This document shows positions 1 through 10,046 of a DNA stretch of 33,475 nt, in pieces; the stretch's first letter is position 1, and each line of letters opens with the position of its first letter. A program made the translations under genes and the position numbers. The DNA is taken from contig DVJT01000076.1 of assembly GCA_018716565.1 (NCBI GenBank), positions 1-33,475 on the forward strand, in the 5' to 3' direction. The notes under the pieces are model-generated. The model was not told where the DNA came from and did no database searches. It worked only from the letters and a program-made list of their open reading frames with translations. Source of the stretch: Candidatus Avigastranaerophilus faecigallinarum (GTDB taxonomy: Bacteria; Cyanobacteriota; Vampirovibrionia; Gastranaerophilales; Gastranaerophilaceae).

Positions 1-99
1 GGTCAAGAACAATTTAACAAATTAAAAATATATGCAGGTAGTGAACATCCGCATGCGGCTCAAAAGCCTGTTTTATACACAGAAACGGAGGCTAAATAA
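1..99 (+). CDS. rplM: 50S ribosomal protein L13, C-terminal part (truncated by window start)
   Basis: Frame 1 reads [32 protein letters not shown], matching the conserved L13 C-terminus ([16 protein letters not shown]); directly upstream of rpsI as in many bacteria. Confidence 0.9.
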   Translation, partial: GQEQFNKLKIYAGSEHPHAAQKPVLYTETEAK

Positions 100-494
100 T
101 GGCAGATAAAGAAATTATGGCAACCGGAAGAAGAAAAACCGCTATTGCAGTTGTTAAACTTGTAAAAGGTAAAGGTTGAGTTTTTGTTAACGGTAAAACT
201 TTTTCTGAGTACTTTTGTAACAGAGCTGCTTTAGAAATGATGGTTTATAGACCTTTAGCATTAACTGATAACCAAGAAAACTATGATGTTAAAGTAAAAG
301 CTGTTGGCGGTGGTGTTTCTGCTCAAGCCGGAGCTATTAAGCATGGTATTTCAAGAGCTTTATTAAAAATCAATGAAGAATATAAATCTGTATTAAAATC
401 AGAAGGTTTATTAACAAGAGATGCTCGTGTTAAAGAACGTAAAAAATACGGTCGTAAAAGAGCTAGAAAAAGATTCCAATTCTCTAAACGTTAA
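99..494 (+). CDS. rpsI: 30S ribosomal protein S9 with an in-frame TGA at codon 27 (177-179)
   Basis: ATG at 99 overlaps the rplM stop (TAATG). Translation [26 protein letters not shown][TGA]VFVNGKTFSEYFCNRAALEMMVYRP...KKYGRKRARKRFQFSKR* has both conserved S9 ends in the same frame. The ORF track shows only the 85-aa tail from 237. Confidence 0.9.
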
Positions 495-513
495 TATTCA
501 AAAGTCCAAAATG

Positions 514-545
514 AAAAGAGTCCCGATTATGGGGCTCTTTTTTTA
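514..545 (+). terminator. Rho-independent terminator after rpsI
   Basis: gaaaagagtcccgattatggggctctttttttt: stem agagtcc(c)/ggggctct followed by a T tract. Confidence 0.75.
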
Positions 546-591
546 TATGTTTTTTATAAATTATTATACTTATTGTTAGTTCTAAAATCTT

Positions 592-620
592 TTTACAAAT
601 TTTTTTTATAATTGTATAAT
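592..620 (+). promoter_or_regulatory. Sigma70-like promoter for atpD-atpC
   Basis: TTTACA (592-597), 17-nt spacer, TATAAT (615-620); atpD ATG at 653. Confidence 0.6.
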
Positions 621-649
621 AATATTATTGGTAAATAGGGAACAGGTGA

Positions 650-2059
<1,410 letters not shown>

Positions 2060-2067
2060 GTATTATT

Positions 2068-2475
2068 ATGGCAGAAAAAACTATTCATTTTAAAATAATA
2101 ACTCCTGAAAAAATTGTGTATGAAGATGATGTTGATGCCATTTATGCACAAGGGCAAGAGGGCGGATTTGGTGTTTTACCAAATCATGTTCCTTTTATGT
2201 CTTCTTTAGCTATCGATACTGCCAAAATTGAAAAAGACGGTGAAGTAAAATATTTTTCTATTATTGGCGGAGCTTTTCAGTTTAAAGATAATGAAGCTAT
2301 TATTTTAACAGAAATTGCAGAATGCGGTAATGATATTGATACTACAAGAGCTCAGCTTGCAAAAGAAAGGGCTGAAGCAAAAATTGCTTCTGCTGAAACT
2401 CAAAGAGATATTAAAATTGCAAATACTGCTTTGGCAAGAGCTATGGCTCGTTTAAAAGCTGCTTCAAAACAATAG
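2068..2475 (+). CDS. atpC: F0F1 ATP synthase subunit epsilon
   Basis: Follows atpD; FKIITPEKIVYEDDVDAIYAQGQEGGFGVLPNHVPF is typical of AtpC. Confidence 0.95.
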   Translation: MAEKTIHFKIITPEKIVYEDDVDAIYAQGQEGGFGVLPNHVPFMSSLAIDTAKIEKDGEVKYFSIIGGAFQFKDNEAIILTEIAECGNDIDTTRAQLAKERAEAKIASAETQRDIKIANTALARAMARLKAASKQ

Positions 2476-2477
2476 CT

Positions 2478-3119
2478 TTAAACATATTTTTTTGTAATTA
2501 CGTCAATACAAAAATCGGCTATTTGTTTTTCAAATGCCTTACCTTGTGGACTGTTATAATATTCTTCTTTCCACCAATTGTTTTTGTATTGTTCATTTGG
2601 CATTTTCAATTTTAATATATATACATTTTTCAGATTGATTTCTTTTGTAATATATTCTGTATCAATTACTGCTAATTTGAATGGTTTATTCTTTGTGATG
2701 TTCTTTAGTGCAATGTATTGATTTTCTATATCTTCACTGTCGCCAAGTATTTGAAAGAAAAGAAAATTATCCTTTTCTTCAATGGTTTTTCTAAAGTTAT
2801 TGATTCGTTTTTTATAAAGGTTTATAAGTTTTTGTTTATCTTTTTCTTTGTATCTTTTATCGTGGGAGAAATAAATACAATTTGGGGCTTTAATCCAATA
2901 ATCTGTTTTATATTCTAAATCATTGAAAAATTCGTTAAAGTCAGTTTTTAAAATTTTTGTAATTTCAGGTATTCCGAAAACAGCAAAATCGAAGGGGTAT
3001 GTTAATTCGCCAAAAAATTTTCTTTTTTTTATACCCCATCTTGTTAATATTGTTCGTGGCATGCAATTTTGCCCGAGAGGAATTATTATTGGTTTAATAT
3101 TTTCCATATTATAAATCAT
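2478..3119 (-). CDS. DUF1796-like putative cysteine peptidase
   Basis: N-terminal PLGQNCMPRTILTRWGIKKRKFFGELTYPFDF resembles the DUF1796 signature (LG.NC...PFDW). The ORF track extends to a TTG at 3143; an ATG at 3119 or 3107 is more likely. Confidence 0.6.
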   Translation of the reverse strand: MIYNMENIKPIIIPLGQNCMPRTILTRWGIKKRKFFGELTYPFDFAVFGIPEITKILKTDFNEFFNDLEYKTDYWIKAPNCIYFSHDKRYKEKDKQKLINLYKKRINNFRKTIEEKDNFLFFQILGDSEDIENQYIALKNITKNKPFKLAVIDTEYITKEINLKNVYILKLKMPNEQYKNNWWKEEYYNSPQGKAFEKQIADFCIDVITKKYV

Positions 3120-3176
3120 AATAAATTTTAAATCTGAAAGCAATTTTATTGTATAATTTTTTATAAGAGGTAATAT

Positions 3177-4028
3177 ATGAAAACTTATTTAAAAGATTAT
3201 TTCTTTTTAACAATCGGGGCATTAATATATGCATTTGCAATTGAAGGGTTTTTAATCCCGAGTAAAATCATAGATGGTGGTGTAACAGGTATTTCAATGA
3301 TATTGAGTACTATTACAAGTCAACCGCTAGGAATTTTTATTGTGTGTATTAACTTACCTTTTATAATACTTGCACTTCAAAAACTAGGTAAACGATTTGT
3401 ATTCTCAACATTTTACTCAATTCTAATATTTGCGGCAGGTGTTACATTTTTTGGAAAGATGTTTCATGGACATTGTATAATTGATAATTTGGAATTATTC
3501 TTGGTTGCTATATTTGGCGGATTAATTCTTGGTGCAGGGGTCGGCTTAATTATAAGAAACGGGGCTTCTGTTGACGGTACTGAAATTTTAGCTATATATT
3601 CAACAAAGAAAATACCTTTCTCTGTCGGTGAAATAATCATGTTTATAAATCTTTTTATATTCACTGTTGCAGGATTTATATATGATTGGCAGCATGCTTT
3701 ATATTCTATAGTTACATATTTTGTTGCTTATAAGACTATGGATATTGTTATTGAAGGTTTGAATGAATCAAAATCTGTTTTTGTTATTACTGATTATTCA
3801 ACAGAAATAGGCAAAGACATTATGGAAAAAATGGACGTAAGTGTTACATATATTGATGCAGAAGGTGGTTATTCCGGTATAAAGAAAAGAATTGTTTATT
3901 GTGTAATATCACGTCTTCAAGTTCAAAAAATAAAGGAAATAGCCAAAAACATTGACCCAAGGGCCTTTATCGCAATAGAAAATGTATATGAAGTTGAAGG
4001 TGTAAGAGTAAAAAAGAGAAAAATATAA
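3177..4028 (+). CDS. YitT family membrane protein (DUF161/DUF2179)
   Basis: Multi-TM N-terminus with IPSKIIDGGVTGISMIL and RNGASVDGTEILA, and a C-terminal DUF2179-like domain (KSVFVITDYSTEIGKDIMEKMDVSVTYIDAEGGYSG). Confidence 0.9.
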   Translation: MKTYLKDYFFLTIGALIYAFAIEGFLIPSKIIDGGVTGISMILSTITSQPLGIFIVCINLPFIILALQKLGKRFVFSTFYSILIFAAGVTFFGKMFHGHCIIDNLELFLVAIFGGLILGAGVGLIIRNGASVDGTEILAIYSTKKIPFSVGEIIMFINLFIFTVAGFIYDWQHALYSIVTYFVAYKTMDIVIEGLNESKSVFVITDYSTEIGKDIMEKMDVSVTYIDAEGGYSGIKKRIVYCVISRLQVQKIKEIAKNIDPRAFIAIENVYEVEGVRVKKRKI

Positions 4029-4099
4029 AAAACTTTGAAAATAAAGTATTTTTGAGTTAAATTTATAAGTAATTATAAGTGAGTAGACAGGAATTTATT

Positions 4100-5878
4100 A
4101 TGATAACAACGACATCAATGAAAACGCATGGATGCGGTGAAATAACAAAAAATGAAGTAGGTAAACAAGTTACAATAGCAGGTTGGGTTTCTGCTGTTAG
4201 GGATTTAGGTGGAATTATCTTTGTTGAAGTCAGAGATAAATCAGGATTTTTTCAATTAGTTTCAGACCCTCAAAAAAATCCTGAAGTTTATGAAACATTT
4301 CAAAAGTTAAGAGATGAATTTGTAATAAAAGCAACAGGTGTTGTTTCTGTCAGACCTGAAGAAACATATAATCCGAAACTTCCTACAGGTGAAATTGAAG
4401 TTTATCCTACTTCTTTAGAAATATTGTCTACTGCGGCTGTATTACCATTCCCGTTAAATTCAGATGATGTTAATGAAGATATCAGACTAAAATATCGTTA
4501 TTTGGATTTAAGACAAGAAAAGGTTTTAAATTGTCTTAAATTAAGACATGAAATTGTTAAAACAATGCGTAATTATTTAAATAATCAAAACTTTATTGAG
4601 GTTGAAACTCCTATTTTGATTAAAACTACGCCGGAAGGAGCCAGAGATTATTTGGTTCCGAGCCGTGTTCAGCCGGGTAAATTTTATGCTTTACCGCAAT
4701 CACCTCAAATTTTTAAACAATTATTGATGGTTGGTGGTATTGAAAGATATTATCAAATAGCAAGATGCTTCCGTGACGAAGACTTAAGGGCTGACAGACA
4801 GCCAGAATTTACACAGGTTGATATGGAAATGTCTTTTGTTGAACAACAAGATATTATGAATATGGTTGAGGGACTTTTAAAAGAAGTATTCAGACTTGTT
4901 GGTTATGAAACACCTGATAAGCTTCCTGTTATTACTTACAAAGAAGCTATGGATAAATATGGCAGTGACAGACCTGATTTAAGATTCGGATTAGAATTAT
5001 TTGATATCGGTGATATCATAATGGAATCTAATTTTGAAATAATTAAAGATACTTTGAAAAAAGGCGGTATCGTTAGAGCTATTAAAATTCCTGGTATTGC
5101 TTCATATTCAAGAAAAGAAATGGATGATTTAACAAAATTAGCGGTTTCATTTGGTGCAAAAGCCTTAGCTAATATTATGTATTTAGAAGATGGAACAGCT
5201 AAATCTCCTGTTCTTAAATTCTTAACAGAAGAACAAGCAGAACAAATAAAACAAAGAGGAGATGCAAAACCTGGTGATGTTATTTTCTTTGTAGCTGATA
5301 AACCAAAAGTTACATATGATGTAATGGGCAGATTCAGATTATACTTTGGTGAAAAATTAGGTTTAATTGATCCTAATGCTCATGCTCTTTTATGGGTTGT
5401 TGATTTCCCAATGTTTGAATATTCTGAAGAAGATAACAGATATGTATCAGTTCACCATCCGTTCACAATGCCAAATCTTGAAGATATAGACAAAATGGAA
5501 ACAGATCCTGCTAATTGCCGTTCAATTGCTTATGATATAGTTTATAACGGTAATGAACTTGGAGGCGGTAGTGTAAGAATACATGATGGTGAAATCCAAA
5601 AGAGAGTATTTAAAGCATTAGGCTTATCTGAAGAAGAAACTCAAGAAAAATTTGGATTTATGATTAATGCATTTAGATATGGTACACCTCCGCATGCCGG
5701 TCTTGCTTTAGGTTTGGATCGTGTTGTTGCATTATTGGCTAAAACAAATTCAATAAGAGATGTAATTGCATTTCCTAAGAATTCAGCTGCTAAATGTTTG
5801 ATGACAGATGCACCTGCTTTAGCTTCTGAAGATCAGCTTAGAGAATTGCATTTAAGACTTACAACTAAAGTTAACTAG
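4100..5878 (+). CDS. aspS: Aspartate--tRNA ligase
   Basis: Bacterial AspRS motifs: SPQIFKQLLMVGGIERYYQIARCFRDEDLRADRQPEFTQ, GLALGLDRVVALL. The track start at 4079 is GTG; an ATG at 4100 with an upstream AGGA is likelier. Confidence 0.97.
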   Translation: MITTTSMKTHGCGEITKNEVGKQVTIAGWVSAVRDLGGIIFVEVRDKSGFFQLVSDPQKNPEVYETFQKLRDEFVIKATGVVSVRPEETYNPKLPTGEIEVYPTSLEILSTAAVLPFPLNSDDVNEDIRLKYRYLDLRQEKVLNCLKLRHEIVKTMRNYLNNQNFIEVETPILIKTTPEGARDYLVPSRVQPGKFYALPQSPQIFKQLLMVGGIERYYQIARCFRDEDLRADRQPEFTQVDMEMSFVEQQDIMNMVEGLLKEVFRLVGYETPDKLPVITYKEAMDKYGSDRPDLRFGLELFDIGDIIMESNFEIIKDTLKKGGIVRAIKIPGIASYSRKEMDDLTKLAVSFGAKALANIMYLEDGTAKSPVLKFLTEEQAEQIKQRGDAKPGDVIFFVADKPKVTYDVMGRFRLYFGEKLGLIDPNAHALLWVVDFPMFEYSEEDNRYVSVHHPFTMPNLEDIDKMETDPANCRSIAYDIVYNGNELGGGSVRIHDGEIQKRVFKALGLSEEETQEKFGFMINAFRYGTPPHAGLALGLDRVVALLAKTNSIRDVIAFPKNSAAKCLMTDAPALASEDQLRELHLRLTTKVN

Positions 5879-5896
5879 ATATGAGAGTTTAAGAAT

Positions 5897-5935
5897 AAAA
5901 GGCTAATCCTGTATAATATACATCTTTAGCCTTTT
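5897..5935 (+). terminator. Rho-independent terminator of aspS; a -10-like box lies in the loop
   Basis: AAAAGGCTAA ... TTAGCCTTTT stem with a T-rich end; the loop contains TGTATAATATACAT. Confidence 0.65.
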
Positions 5936-5965
5936 ATATACTCAAAATTACGCTTAGGATGGGAA

Positions 5966-7378
5966 ATGGAAGACGAATTAATTAAGCAAATATGGAATGA
6001 CGCACTTGTTATATTAAAAGATACCGTCATTACAACTACTTATGAAACTTGGATATTACCTTTAGTTCCGCATTCATTGGAAGACAACTGTTTTTGTGCT
6101 TTAACGGGACAAAATTTGGCGGTACAAATTTTACAAAAAAATCAGAAAGAAATTTCAAAAGCTCTTTCTGAGGTTTGTGGTAAAGAGGTTTATTTTAAGG
6201 TTATTTATGATGATAATCTCCATAAACAATTAGAGAAAGAAAAGCAAAAAGCAAAGAAAGACGAAGAAAAAGAGTTTATTCAAAATTTGGAGAAACGTAT
6301 TGCTTCATCAAAGTATGATGGGTTAAAGCAAATGCGTTCTGATTGTAATTTAAACTTGAAATACAAATTTGATAATTTTGTAGTCGGAGCTAATAATAAA
6401 TTTGCTCATGCAGTTGCGCTTGCGGTTGCTAAGGATCCTGGCAAACAATATAATCCGTTATTTATATATGGTGGTTCAGGATTGGGTAAAACTCACTTGT
6501 TGCAAGCAATTGGGCACGATGTATTGTTTCATAAACCAAAATTAAAAGTAAAATATGTAAAAGCTGAAGAATTTATTAATGACCTTGTCAACTCGCTTGT
6601 AAAAGGTATGGATAAAGCAGGCGATAAGAATAAAAAAATGAATGATTTCCGCAATAAATACAGAAATGTTGATGTCCTTTTAGTTGATGATATTCAGTTA
6701 ATTGAAGGTAAAGCAAGAACCGAAGAAGAAATGTTTAATACATTTGAAAGTCTTCATAATTCAGGTAAACAGATTGTTTTTACTTCAGACAGATCGCCTG
6801 ATAAATTTGAAAATACACCTGACAGATTAAAAACTCGTTTCCAAATGGGGCTTCTTGCTGATATTCAAGTGCCTGATATAGAAACCAGAATGGCCATACT
6901 GACAAAGTTGGCAAATGATAATAATATAAAAATGCCGATAGATGTAATAGAATTCTTGGCAACAGTTTATAATAAAAATGTTCGAGAACTTGAGGGTGCG
7001 TTTAATACAGTTAGTGCATATACTTCAATAAATGAAATACCTATAACTGTTGAGATAGTTAAAAAAGTAATCGGTTATAGTGAAAAAAGAAAAACGGTTA
7101 CTGTTGAAGGAATAATTGATATAGTTGCAGGTTTTTACAATGTTTCGGTAGATGATATAAAAAGTACAAATAGAGCTGCTAAAACAGCATATGCTCGTCA
7201 AGTTGCAATATATCTGGCGAAGGAACTCACAGGAGAAAGCTTCCCATATATTGGTGATTGTTTTAACAGAAAACATACAACAATAATGTATTCTCACCAA
7301 AAAGTTAAGAGTGATATTGCTATAGATAGGCATTTAGCTCAAGACATAACAGAACTTACTTCAAAAATTAATGAATAA
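5966..7378 (+). CDS. dnaA: Chromosomal replication initiator protein DnaA
   Basis: YNPLFIYGGSGLGKTHLLQAIG, VDVLLVDDIQLIEGK, and domain IV RQVAIYLAKELTGESFPYIGDCFN-RKHTTIMYSHQKV. Confidence 0.97.
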   Translation: MEDELIKQIWNDALVILKDTVITTTYETWILPLVPHSLEDNCFCALTGQNLAVQILQKNQKEISKALSEVCGKEVYFKVIYDDNLHKQLEKEKQKAKKDEEKEFIQNLEKRIASSKYDGLKQMRSDCNLNLKYKFDNFVVGANNKFAHAVALAVAKDPGKQYNPLFIYGGSGLGKTHLLQAIGHDVLFHKPKLKVKYVKAEEFINDLVNSLVKGMDKAGDKNKKMNDFRNKYRNVDVLLVDDIQLIEGKARTEEEMFNTFESLHNSGKQIVFTSDRSPDKFENTPDRLKTRFQMGLLADIQVPDIETRMAILTKLANDNNIKMPIDVIEFLATVYNKNVRELEGAFNTVSAYTSINEIPITVEIVKKVIGYSEKRKTVTVEGIIDIVAGFYNVSVDDIKSTNRAAKTAYARQVAIYLAKELTGESFPYIGDCFNRKHTTIMYSHQKVKSDIAIDRHLAQDITELTSKINE

Positions 7379-7411
7379 AAAAGAGGGCTTTATTATATAG
7401 CCCTCTTTTAT
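7379..7411. terminator. Bidirectional terminator between dnaA and the convergent small ORF
   Basis: aaaaaagagggctttattatatagccctctttta: symmetrical stem AAAGAGGGCT/AGCCCTCTTT. Confidence 0.8.
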
Positions 7412-7424
7412 TATTTATAGTAAT

Positions 7425-7793
7425 TTATGCCATATAAGACATTGTAGAATCCTGATTAATTCTTGCATTTGGGTTAAAAGTGAAACCACCATTTAGGTTT
7501 ATTTTATTTGTATTTTCTACATCGTATTGCTGACCGTCAACAACTACAACTTGTTTAGTTTTATCACAAGCTAGATTATCAGAAATTTCTTTAACGTCAT
7601 ATTGTTTGCCATCTATTACAACAACTTCTTTATAACATGGCATTAAAGACATTCCTTTGCTGTTGTCTTGAACTTTTTTTACAGGATATTGTTGTCCATT
7701 AATAGTTACATATTTCTTTTCAACAGGTGCAATAGAATTTGTTAATCCATTATTTGCAGGAATTGATGTTGTAAAATTTGCTGCATTAACCAT
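7425..7793 (-). CDS. Hypothetical protein with three internal (V/I)DG(Q/K)QYxV repeats
   Basis: Contains VTINGQQYPVKKVQDN, VVVIDGKQYDVKEISDN and VVVVDGQQYDVENTNK; good RBS (GAAGGTAGG) upstream of the ATG. Confidence 0.7.
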   Translation of the reverse strand: MVNAANFTTSIPANNGLTNSIAPVEKKYVTINGQQYPVKKVQDNSKGMSLMPCYKEVVVIDGKQYDVKEISDNLACDKTKQVVVVDGQQYDVENTNKINLNGGFTFNPNARINQDSTMSYMA

Positions 7794-7890
7794 AAAAGAA
7801 CCTACCTTCCAAAAAATAAACTTACCTACCTTGTTTTTATATAAAAAATTTTTATTAATAAAAATTGCCCTATTTGTTAATAATCTTAAT

Positions 7891-8556
7891 CTAATTCCAA
7901 ATGTCAGGGGTTGAAAGTGTAAGTGCTGTTAGTTTTTTGTATCCGTTCTTTTTTAAAAGTTTTATTATTTCTTCTAATGTTATTCCTGTTGATGTTATAT
8001 CATCAATAATTAAAAGATTTTCATTTGTATCTATAGTTTCATTTTTGTTAATTTCAAATGCATTTTTTATATTTTGGAGTCTTTGCGTTTTATTTAAATT
8101 AAATTGCTTTTTTGTGTCCCTTATTCTTAAAAGAAATTTTTTATTATTTTTAAATCCAGTTAATTTACTCAATTCATCTGCTACTAAATCCATATGATTA
8201 TATTTTCTTTCTTTTCTCCTGTTTGAATGTATAGGGACAGGTAAAATAAGAAAAGTCTCTTTTTTATGTAAATCAAGCCAGTATTCGTACATTATTTTTG
8301 CTTGAAGTGACGCTAAAATTCTTTTATTATGATATTTTAAGTCTTTTATTAATTTTTTTGTAATTTCATCATATAACGTGCAGGCATATATTTTACAATT
8401 ATTTTGTTCCTTAAATACAGAAGGCGGCATAAAATGGATTCTGTTATAACATTTTTTGCATATAATACTGTCTTCTTTTTTTGAATGACAGAAGTAGCAA
8501 GGTTGGATATATATTAAGTTTAGTAGTTTTTCGATTAACTTTATCATATAATACAA
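7891..8556 (-). CDS. ComF family phosphoribosyltransferase-like protein
   Basis: N-terminal Cys4 (CYFCHSKKEDSIICKKC) and C-terminal PRTase motif LLIIDDITSTGITLEEI. Confidence 0.9.
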   Translation of the reverse strand: MYYMIKLIEKLLNLIYIQPCYFCHSKKEDSIICKKCYNRIHFMPPSVFKEQNNCKIYACTLYDEITKKLIKDLKYHNKRILASLQAKIMYEYWLDLHKKETFLILPVPIHSNRRKERKYNHMDLVADELSKLTGFKNNKKFLLRIRDTKKQFNLNKTQRLQNIKNAFEINKNETIDTNENLLIIDDITSTGITLEEIIKLLKKNGYKKLTALTLSTPDIWN

Positions 8557-8584
8557 ATTATATTAGATAAAAGAGAAGATTAAA

Positions 8585-9973
8585 ATGGGATTTTTAAATA
8601 TGTTTTCAAGTGCAATAATCATGATTTTGTTAATCAGTTTATTGATTTTAGTACATGAATTGGGACATTTTTGTGCTGCGAAGTTAGTAGGAATAAGAGT
8701 TGATAAATTTGGGTTTGGTTTACCAATCGGACCGACTTTATTTTCTAAAAAATTTGGTGAAACAGAAATTTTAATCCATGCATTTTTACTTGGTGGTTAT
8801 GTTTCATTTCCTGACGATGAAGAAGATTGTGATTTGCCAAAAGATTCCACTTTAAGGTTTTCTAATAAATCAGTAGGACAAAGGGCACTTGTTATATCTG
8901 CAGGTGTAATATGTAATGTTATTTTAGCTTATTTCCTAATATTTTTTACAGGACTTTTGTGGAAACATTTACCTGATAATAAATTTGTTATTAAGTTTGA
9001 AAAATTTGCACCAAGTGCCGTTCAATCTATAATTGATTCAGGTATTCAAAAAGGTGATATTTTATATACTGTTAACGGTTTAAAGGTTGATTATCCTATA
9101 ACCTTAACAAGACATCTTGATTTATCAAAGGAATTTGATGGTTTCGCTTCTCAAAAGTTAATTGAAAGTAAATTGGCAGAGTTAAAATCTTTAAATCCTC
9201 AATTATCCGATAATGAAATTATAAAAGCAGGTACAATTGTAAAACTTCCTAAATTTACAGATGAAGAAAGTGTTAAGTTATCTGTTGATAATATTTTAGG
9301 TTTGGAGAAATATAAATCAAAAGAAACTCAGCTTTCTGATTTTCAAAAAGATTTAAGAGATAAGATTAATTACAGCAGCGAATATAAACTTGAAAGTGAT
9401 GCTTTACCAATTGATATAGCTGCAGCGATTTCTGATACCAAAAAACCGGTTTCAATAGTTGTTTTAAGAAATAATCAAGAAGTACAATTAAAACCTGTCT
9501 ATGCAGGTAAAGATGGAAAGCTTGGTATTGAACAATCATATAGTGAGAAATATACTGAAACCAAAAACCTAAAGGAATTAATTCCTGCAACGATTCATTA
9601 TGTTAACTATAATATAGGATTTATGGTATATACTCTTGGAAAACTATTTACAGGTAAAATTCCAATGAGTGAAATGAACGGAATTATTGCTATTACAAAA
9701 ATAGGAACTGAAATAATTGCATATAAAGGTATATTCCAAGGTTTATTGTTGACAGCTATGATATCTTTAAACTTGGCATTAATTAATATATTGCCTATTC
9801 CGGCTTTAGACGGAGGACATTTATTATTCCTTATTATCGAGAAGATAACAGGAAAACCTGTAAGTAAGAAATTTGTTGAAATATTAAGTAATTTCTTCTT
9901 CTATTTATTAATAGCCTTGATGGTATTGATTTTATATAATGATATCCATGCTTGGATAATAGGTAAAATTTAG
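8585..9973 (+). CDS. rseP: RIP metalloprotease RseP-like (site-2 protease, M50) with PDZ domain
   Basis: VHELGHFCAAKLVGIRVDKFGFG active site; C-terminal NLALINILPIPALDGGHLLFL; central PDZ-like segment. Confidence 0.92.
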   Translation: MGFLNMFSSAIIMILLISLLILVHELGHFCAAKLVGIRVDKFGFGLPIGPTLFSKKFGETEILIHAFLLGGYVSFPDDEEDCDLPKDSTLRFSNKSVGQRALVISAGVICNVILAYFLIFFTGLLWKHLPDNKFVIKFEKFAPSAVQSIIDSGIQKGDILYTVNGLKVDYPITLTRHLDLSKEFDGFASQKLIESKLAELKSLNPQLSDNEIIKAGTIVKLPKFTDEESVKLSVDNILGLEKYKSKETQLSDFQKDLRDKINYSSEYKLESDALPIDIAAAISDTKKPVSIVVLRNNQEVQLKPVYAGKDGKLGIEQSYSEKYTETKNLKELIPATIHYVNYNIGFMVYTLGKLFTGKIPMSEMNGIIAITKIGTEIIAYKGIFQGLLLTAMISLNLALINILPIPALDGGHLLFLIIEKITGKPVSKKFVEILSNFFFYLLIALMVLILYNDIHAWIIGKI

Positions 9974-10046
9974 TAAAAATAAAATATGATTTTCTTTTTA
10001 TATTTATTCAGGTATAATCTATAAAAATTGTATAAAAAGGGAATTT

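Noticed and set aside
179-200. Weak inverted repeat AGTTTT/AAAACT right after the rpsI TGA, as a bacterial SECIS or read-through element
   Set aside because: A 6-bp AT-only stem is expected by chance in this composition; no selenocysteine machinery is visible and Sec in S9 has no precedent I can cite. It remains only an alternative explanation to be excluded.
237-494. 85-aa ORF as an independent gene
   Set aside because: It is the C-terminal part of S9; the upstream frame is conserved S9 sequence and no RBS justifies initiation at 237.
2718-3114. Plus-strand ORFs opposite the DUF1796-like gene
   Set aside because: Phe/Ile/Leu-rich shadow translations; the minus-strand frame is longer and has a family-like motif.
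7025-7333. Antisense ORF (102 aa) within dnaA
   Set aside because: Lies wholly opposite a conserved gene, Tyr/Ile/Asn-rich, no RBS or family signature; frame shadow.
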